From positions 1 to 16,998 of the forward strand of contig UQIB01000036.1 of assembly GCA_900541015.1 (NCBI GenBank): a stretch of DNA of 16,998 nucleotides, given 5' to 3'. The notes under the pieces are model-generated. The model searched no databases. It worked only from the letters and a program-made list of their open reading frames with translations, and was not told the DNA's origin. The position numbers were made by a program, and so were the translations under genes. Origin of the DNA: an uncultured Collinsella sp. (GTDB lineage: Bacteria; Actinomycetota; Coriobacteriia; Coriobacteriales; Coriobacteriaceae). Each line of letters begins with the position of its first letter. The first letter of the stretch is position 1. Of this stretch, positions 13,201 through 16,998 are shown piece by piece.

Positions 13201-14739
13201 CTATTCCGCATCGACCACGCGGAGCAGATATGCCACGCGCGTTGCAGCCGTGCACTTAAAACGCTCGTCCGCGCGAACTCCGGCGACCCACACCACGGCA
13301 CCCCCCGGCGCCGTCCTCACCATGGGCACGCCGGCGCGCTCGGAAACGGGAATGCGAGCCTCACCTAGCAAGTCGGATACTTTCTTGCTTCGACCACTCA
13401 TCCCTAACGGGCACATCACGTCTCCCGGTGCAGGACCGTCCACCCACAGGCGCGCCAATCGCGCCTCGGCAGGGATCTCGCCACGCGAGCCCGCCAGGAT
13501 CCGCTCACTATCGCTGTCGGCAAAACCCAGGGCAGCCGCGTCTACCAAAGCTGTCACTTCCCCGGCAGCTGCAAGCTCACGGGCGCGGCGCACGATATCG
13601 CATCCCGGCTCAACGGCCATCGGTTCTGTGACCAGCATACGTCCCCCGCCCAACGGCAAACGACCGGGTACGGTAACCCAGTCCGCGACCAGGCCCTCGC
13701 GAGCCGCCGGCGCCTTGAACGCCAGCATGCCAAACTCAATGCGTGCGTCAATCCCCGCCGGAAGCGTGACCGAGCCGGCGCCCTCGGCAACGCAGGAAAG
13801 GACTCGCTCCACATGTCGCATCTCTGGACGAGCGTCCGGATCGATGCGCTTAATCGCCAGTCGCACGATGCGCCGCGCGATTACCACCTCGGCCGCAGCA
13901 AGGCGCCTGGCATCGAGCACCAGCGCGCCCGCCGCCTCCTTACGCAGGCAGCTTCGAAACGCCTGTGCCGAAAGCTGAGACAAAAACGCGTCCTCATCGC
14001 CTAAGATCTCGCAGGCGGCGCCAATCGTCTTGCAGACGCTCGCGTTGCGCTGCGCCACCACCGGCATCACTCGATGGCGCACGTAGTTTCGCAGATACGA
14101 GATATCCTCATTGCTCTCGTCTTCACGCCACGGCTGACCATGTACCTGTAGATAGCCCACGAGCTCGCCATGAGTTAGGTCGAGCAAGGGACGCACCACA
14201 ATATTCCTCCGGCGAGGAATGCTCGATAGGCCAGCGGGCCCCGAACCCTTAATCGCGTTCATCAAAAACGTTTCCGCGCGATCCGAAGACGTGTGCGCGG
14301 TGCAGATACGAGCCGCCGTTCGCGGTGCCCCCGTCTGGGCGCAGAGCTCGCGAACATACCTCCGCGCCGCGGCATAGCGCACCTCGCGGGCCGCGGCCTC
14401 AATATTGCCCGACTCCCCATCAAAATAAGCGTGCTCCACGCACAGTGGTAAACCATATTTCGCGCAGAGCTCACGCACAAAGGCCTCGTCGCCATCGGAC
14501 GCCTTGCCGCGCAGATGATGGTTTACATGCAGCACATGCAGGCGCTCGCGAGCAATGGGGGCAACACCGCGTCCGTCTTGGATATCCAGCTTTGATGTGC
14601 ACGCCATAAGAAGCAGTGCCGTCGAGTCCGCGCCGCCTGATACCATGAGCACGACAGGAGCAGCCTGCTGCCTCGTTCGGGTCTCATCGACTGCCCCGGG
14701 CACGGCATGGTGTCCGTAATGCTGTGATACCGTTGGCAT
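13201..14739 (-). CDS. tilS: tRNA(Ile)-lysidine synthase TilS
   Basis: The 512-residue enzyme attaches lysine to C34 of the CAU-anticodon tRNA-Ile, so that it reads AUA and is charged with isoleucine. The ATP PP-loop is SGGADS (34-39), followed by VNHHLRG (72-78) and the Arg-rich AAAREVRYAAAR stretch (115-126). The motif usually written GHHxDDQxET reads AHTSSDRAET (148-157) here, a variant with His-to-Thr and Gln-to-Arg changes. PLLDLT and WREDESNEDISYLRNYVRHRVMP (204-226) are characteristic. The C-terminal part, ending in a GRSKKVSDLL region, is the usual tRNA-binding extension; the total is longer than the roughly 430 residues of E. coli. AGGAGG six bases before the ATG at 14737-14739 fixes the start. 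It is first in the tilS-hpt-ftsH order. Confidence 0.94.
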   Translation of the reverse strand: MPTVSQHYGHHAVPGAVDETRTRQQAAPVVLMVSGGADSTALLLMACTSKLDIQDGRGVAPIARERLHVLHVNHHLRGKASDGDEAFVRELCAKYGLPLCVEHAYFDGESGNIEAAAREVRYAAARRYVRELCAQTGAPRTAARICTAHTSSDRAETFLMNAIKGSGPAGLSSIPRRRNIVVRPLLDLTHGELVGYLQVHGQPWREDESNEDISYLRNYVRHRVMPVVAQRNASVCKTIGAACEILGDEDAFLSQLSAQAFRSCLRKEAAGALVLDARRLAAAEVVIARRIVRLAIKRIDPDARPEMRHVERVLSCVAEGAGSVTLPAGIDARIEFGMLAFKAPAAREGLVADWVTVPGRLPLGGGRMLVTEPMAVEPGCDIVRRARELAAAGEVTALVDAAALGFADSDSERILAGSRGEIPAEARLARLWVDGPAPGDVMCPLGMSGRSKKVSDLLGEARIPVSERAGVPMVRTAPGGAVVWVAGVRADERFKCTAATRVAYLLRVVDAE

Positions 14740-14767
14740 TCGCTTCCTCCTCTATTCGTCCGCACCC

Positions 14768-14777
14768 ATTGTATCCT
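14768..14777. promoter_or_regulatory. Overlapping divergent -10 candidates of tilS and the WalJ-like gene
   Basis: Minus-strand TACAAT (14773-14768) serves tilS, 29 bases before its ATG. Plus-strand TATCCT (14772-14777) lies 11 bases before the WalJ-like ATG at 14788. The two share bases, so the promoters would compete. Neither has a clear -35. Confidence 0.35.
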
Positions 14778-14787
14778 TTGGAATCTT

Positions 14788-15597
14788 ATGTCTCGTCTGC
14801 ACCTTCATATCCTCGGCAGTGGCTCTAAAGGCAACTGCGCACTCATCGAGGGCCCGCAGGGGCTCATTATGGTCGATGACGGACTGTCTCGCCGCGAGAC
14901 ATTAAAGCGCATGGCAGAACTGGGACTCTCGGCAGACAACGTCTCGGCTCTTCTCATTACTCATGAGCATAGCGATCACATCAAGGGTCTCGATGTCTGG
15001 TGCAAGCACTGGCACGGTCCCCTCTTTGCCAGCAGGGGCACACTTTCGAGCAAAGAAAATCTTTCGCATCTGCCTGTCGAGGAATTCGACCCCGGTGAAA
15101 CCCTATCCATTGCCGGCATCCACGTGCAAACCTACTCAACATCACACGATGTCATAAATCCAATCGGCTTTCGATTCGACACCCTCGATGATTCCATCGG
15201 CTTTGCTACCGACACCGGAGAGCTATCGAGCCAAGCCATGAACACCCTCAAAGATTGTCGAGTCCTCGCGCTCGAAAGCAACCACGATGTGACCATGCTG
15301 CGCGAGGGAGAATATCCCCGCTTTCTTCAAGAGCGCATCCTGTCTGCAAGGGGACACCTCTCCAACGGCCAAGCCGCCGAAGCCGCGCGCGAACTTGTTA
15401 CCGATCGCACCGAACAGCTCATTGCCATGCATATCAGCCAAGACAACAATCGTCCGAGCCTTACCGTCAAAAGCTATGCCAAAGCTCTAGCCGCAACCCT
15501 GGATGACGAGCTCGGCAGCTCCGCCACCCTTCTTCAAGGGCCACGAAAGCTCTCGATACGCCCTGCGAGTCAGTATCAACCGGCAACCATTGTATAG
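14788..15597 (+). CDS. Metallo-beta-lactamase fold hydrolase (WalJ/YycJ-like)
   Basis: This 269-residue cytoplasmic protein has a single metallo-beta-lactamase domain. It opens with LHILGSGSKGNCALIE (5-20), the hallmark of the YycJ/WalJ and related exonuclease-like group. Metal ligands are THEHSDH (58-64), His120 (TSHD), Asp142 (TDTG) and a His in MHISQDNN near the C-terminus; ESNHD (163-167) and RGHLSN (188-193) are also group signatures. In Firmicutes the relative is encoded next to walKR, but no two-component genes are here. The likely role is a nuclease or phosphodiesterase acting in DNA repair or cell-wall coordination, by family only. There is no good ribosome binding site before the ATG, and the leader may be only a few bases long. 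It diverges from tilS across 48 bases. Confidence 0.87.
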   Translation: MSRLHLHILGSGSKGNCALIEGPQGLIMVDDGLSRRETLKRMAELGLSADNVSALLITHEHSDHIKGLDVWCKHWHGPLFASRGTLSSKENLSHLPVEEFDPGETLSIAGIHVQTYSTSHDVINPIGFRFDTLDDSIGFATDTGELSSQAMNTLKDCRVLALESNHDVTMLREGEYPRFLQERILSARGHLSNGQAAEAARELVTDRTEQLIAMHISQDNNRPSLTVKSYAKALAATLDDELGSSATLLQGPRKLSIRPASQYQPATIV

Positions 15598-15611
15598 ACC
15601 ACTCTAGATAG

Positions 15612-15650
15612 CAAAAGGGGCCGGGAATCGCTTCCCAGCCCCTTTTGTAT
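15612..15650. terminator. Bidirectional terminator between WalJ-like and Hsp20 genes
   Basis: caaaaggggc (15612-15621) pairs with gccccttttg (15638-15647), extended by ggaa/ttcc pairs after one mismatch. T-runs inside the right arm and beyond (tatctttt) serve the plus strand, and the complementary A-run serves the minus strand. Confidence 0.85.
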
Positions 15651-15678
15651 CTTTTAATAGCACAGAACACCAACGAAG

Positions 15679-16110
15679 TTAGTCGATGGAGATCTTCGTA
15701 ACGTTCTTCTTCTCGACGATCTTGGGAACCGTAACGGTCAGGATGCCGTCAGCGTACTTAGCCGAGAGGCCCTCGCTCGAAGCGTCCTTTAGATACACGC
15801 CACGCGTCGCGCTGTACGAGCTGAACTCCTTCTGCAGGAAGTTCTTCCCCTCGTTCTCCTCGTCTTCCTCGACATTCACGCTAATGGACAGACGGCCCTC
15901 GTTAAGCTCGACATCGATGTCGTCCTTGGCGACGCCGGTCAGATAAGCCTTAACCTCATAGCCATCGCCCTTATCCTCAACGTCAACGGGAAACGCCTTG
16001 GAAGCAATCGAGTTGTTTGCAAGGTCGGTCATATCATCAAACAGATCGAACAACGAGCTAGCAGAAGGACGAACGCCAAAAACCGAACGATAAGGAACCA
16101 TGCTTGCCAT
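15679..16110 (-). CDS. Hsp20/alpha-crystallin family small heat-shock protein
   Basis: The 143-residue chaperone holds unfolding proteins in a refoldable state without ATP and forms large oligomers. A short N-terminal arm carries hydrophobic and Phe residues (SLFDLFDDM, 19-27). The alpha-crystallin domain runs from about 40 to 130 and ends in the signature AKYADGILTVTVPK (117-130). A C-terminal KISI provides the I-x-I type anchor. DVEDKGDGYEVKAYLTGVAKDDIDVEL is typical beta-strand sequence of the domain. The start at 16108-16110 is preferred because AGGAGT lies seven bases upstream; an in-frame ATG at 16143 would place that site inside the gene. The gene follows an AT-rich control region, as expected for heat-shock genes. 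No CIRCE element is present. Confidence 0.94.
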   Translation of the reverse strand: MASMVPYRSVFGVRPSASSLFDLFDDMTDLANNSIASKAFPVDVEDKGDGYEVKAYLTGVAKDDIDVELNEGRLSISVNVEEDEENEGKNFLQKEFSSYSATRGVYLKDASSEGLSAKYADGILTVTVPKIVEKKNVTKISID

Positions 16111-16116
16111 GTTTAC

Positions 16117-16122
16117 CACTCC
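16117..16122 (-). promoter_or_regulatory. Ribosome binding site fixing the Hsp20 start
   Basis: Minus-strand AGGAGT precedes the ATG at 16110 with suitable spacing. It rules against the longer frame from 16143. Confidence 0.75.
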
Positions 16123-16164
16123 TTTTAAGGACTGCCGAGCCATCTTCTAGGTGACTGGGACTTC

Positions 16165-16260
16165 TTTTGACGCTCTTATATATGCCCACACAGTGCTTAT
16201 ATATACATCGACTATAAAGTTTTTTGAGTCAAGTACTATAAGCATATCTAAGTGTGAATG
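16165..16260 (-). promoter_or_regulatory. AT-rich Hsp20 control region with repeated CTTATATAT motif
   Basis: The region is far more AT-rich than the rest of the window. CTTATATATG (16175-16184) and CTTATATATA (16196-16205) are direct repeats spaced 21 bases apart, two helical turns. ACTATAA recurs at 16211 and 16235. TTGAGTCAA (16224-16232) is a small dyad; on the minus strand it provides TTGACT as a -35 candidate. A TGTATA -10 would then need a 19-base spacer. The promoter is certainly in here, but I cannot fix its boxes. Confidence 0.5.
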
Positions 16261-16282
16261 ACTCAGGTTTTAGTAAGGTTAA

Positions 16283-16318
16283 GGTTCTTTGAACCAGAGC
16301 TTAAATAACGAGTATGTT
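16283..16318 (+). promoter_or_regulatory. Candidate promoter and dyad operator of the tail-anchored gene
   Basis: TTGAAC (16289-16294) and TATGTT (16313-16318) are 18 bases apart. The -35 overlaps a perfect dyad GGTTC TTT GAACC (16283-16295), which is preceded by the tandem repeat aaggttaaggtt (16275-16286). A repressor bound to the dyad would block the promoter. Confidence 0.4.
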
Positions 16319-16346
16319 CGCAGCTACAAATAACAAGGGGCTTACA

Positions 16347-16379
16347 ATGAGCGCGTACACGTTGTTGGTAACGAGCTAA
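16347..16379 (+). CDS. Possible 10-residue leader peptide
   Basis: A short ORF, MSAYTLLVTS, is preceded by AAGGGG (16335-16340) six bases before its ATG. Its stop TAA (16377-16379) is followed eight bases later by the ATG of the next gene, whose ribosome binding site AAAGGG overlaps the stop. The geometry suggests coupled translation or a regulatory leader. The peptide has no run of a single amino acid that would name a signal, and such a short ORF may be chance. Confidence 0.35.
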   Translation: MSAYTLLVTS

Positions 16380-16387
16380 AGGGCATC

Positions 16388-16855
16388 ATGGACGACCAAA
16401 ACCAGAACAATATGTTTATGCCGACGCAGGGGGAAGATACTTCCACGCAGCCGCCACGGTTCCATCGCCCCCACATCTCGCAAGAGCCCATTAATGATCC
16501 GGAGCCCGAGTATGTGACGAGAAATCGATATCAAACGCTCGAGGATGCCCAAACGGGACGTAAACATATGGGCGTCGCCTCGGGAGACCCCGTATATCTG
16601 AAAGACGCACCATTATCTAAAAACAGCGCAGCTAGTGATGAACCGATGAAAGCATCCGCCGCTCATCAACAAAGAGGTCCTCGACCAAAGCAAACCTTGA
16701 CGCATTCGGCTCGCTATCTCGAAACGCCAAAACAGGGAAAATCAATCTTCGTTTCGTCAAGTAAACGACGCAAGCAGCATCGAGTCCAATTACTGCTATT
16801 GATCATTGTGGTTATAGCAGTTGCCCTTGTGATTCGATTTATTGTCTTTAAATAA
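16388..16855 (+). CDS. Hypothetical tail-anchored membrane protein
   Basis: I do not recognise this 155-residue protein. Residues 1-125 are hydrophilic and probably disordered, rich in Gln, Pro, Asn, Ser and His, with no domain motif visible. A very basic stretch SSSKRRKQHR (123-132) is followed directly by one strong transmembrane helix (about 134-153), and the protein ends RFIVFK. The basic-before-helix arrangement predicts a C-terminal anchor with the long N-terminal part in the cytoplasm. The lower G+C and softer codon use compared with its neighbours may mean weak selection or later arrival. AGGG lies five bases before the ATG. It diverges from the Hsp20 gene across an AT-rich control region; a stress-related or cell-envelope role is possible but unproven. 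Confidence 0.75.
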   Translation: MDDQNQNNMFMPTQGEDTSTQPPRFHRPHISQEPINDPEPEYVTRNRYQTLEDAQTGRKHMGVASGDPVYLKDAPLSKNSAASDEPMKASAAHQQRGPRPKQTLTHSARYLETPKQGKSIFVSSSKRRKQHRVQLLLLIIVVIAVALVIRFIVFK

Positions 16856-16925
16856 AAGCTCATTACCCATAAGCCCAACCGGGTCACGGGTGAAATGCAA
16901 CTACATTGTGAAGTGTTAACAAAAA

Positions 16926-16953
16926 AAGGGGGAGGCCGCGAGGCCTCCCCCTT
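16926..16953 (-). terminator. Strong terminator of a minus-strand gene at the right edge
   Basis: aagggggaggcc (16926-16937) and ggcctccccctt (16942-16953) pair perfectly around the loop gcga. Seven A residues at 16921-16927 give a U-tract on the minus strand. On the plus strand it may also help end the tail-anchored gene, whose own 3' side (16856-16920) shows no other terminator. Confidence 0.88.
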
Positions 16954-16954
16954 C

Positions 16955-16996
16955 TCAGTTCAAGCGTACGGCTCGGTGCCGTCCACCGGTCAGCGG
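16955..16996 (-). CDS. Possible C-terminal end of a gene cut by the right edge
   Basis: One minus-strand frame reads PLTGGRHRAVRLN followed by TGA (16957-16955), with the terminator stem beginning one base later. The tight stop-to-terminator spacing supports a real gene end, but 13 residues are too few to name it. A second minus frame stays open past the terminator and is less likely. Confidence 0.35.
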   Translation of the reverse strand, partial: PLTGGRHRAVRLN

Positions 16997-16998
16997 CG

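Noticed and set aside
13052..13978. 308-codon plus-strand ORF
   Set aside because: It is antisense to tilS, with Arg/Ser/Ala/Thr-rich shadow composition.
16140..16260. CIRCE or HspR (HAIR) heat-shock operator
   Set aside because: No TTAGCACTC-N9-GAGTGCTAA is present. Only a TTGAGTCAAG fragment resembles a HAIR half-site, without the paired half at N7.

Overview
The window looks like chromosomal DNA of a Coriobacteriia member, most likely Collinsella or a close relative. The evidence is high G+C with Gram-positive style GGAGG ribosome binding sites, an actinobacterial-type second EF-G, a lipoprotein amino-acid transporter with a twin-arginine signal, and the tilS-hpt-ftsH cluster. The genus is inferred from overall gene style, not from a marker gene. 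The content is mostly core housekeeping genes. I see no phage, insertion sequence, CRISPR array, rRNA or tRNA.

Layout. Bases 1-215 hold the 3' end of an upstream transcript, with two hairpins and a terminator. A secreted or membrane-anchored DNA/RNA non-specific endonuclease (382-1365, +) converges on an EF-G-like GTPase (1495-3570, -). Next comes a minus-strand amino-acid ABC transporter operon in the order binding protein, permease, ATPase (6151 down to 3881), with overlapping stop and start codons. A regulatory and repeat-rich gap (6152-6488) separates it from a divergent RlmD-type 23S rRNA m5U methyltransferase (6489-7937, +). On the minus strand follow a PHP-family phosphatase (8016-8837) and a class I aminotransferase (9003-10187). 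Then comes the conserved minus-strand run tilS (13201-14739), hpt (12505-13053) and ftsH (10374-12503). A WalJ/YycJ-like metallo-beta-lactamase (14788-15597, +) diverges from tilS. It converges with an Hsp20 chaperone gene (15679-16110, -), which diverges across an AT-rich control region from an unrecognised tail-anchored protein (16388-16855, +). That last gene is preceded by a possible 10-codon leader ORF. The right end carries the terminator and perhaps the last codons of another minus-strand gene.

How the genes fit together. TilS, Hpt and FtsH form a cluster conserved across Gram-positive bacteria (tRNA-Ile decoding, purine salvage, membrane protein quality control). The methyltransferase, EF-G-like protein and TilS all touch translation. 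FtsH and Hsp20 are both protein-quality genes. The transporter is a self-contained uptake operon with its own promoter and a dyad motif.

No complete new system is evident. The least explained elements are two inverted-repeat units sharing GGGG/CAG/TTAA sequence words: perfect 35-bp arms at 6243-6379 and perfect 20-bp arms at 10252-10303. Others are a three-copy CACTTTA motif at the transporter promoter, the Hsp20/tail-anchored divergent control region with its leader ORF, and the structured sequence at the left edge.
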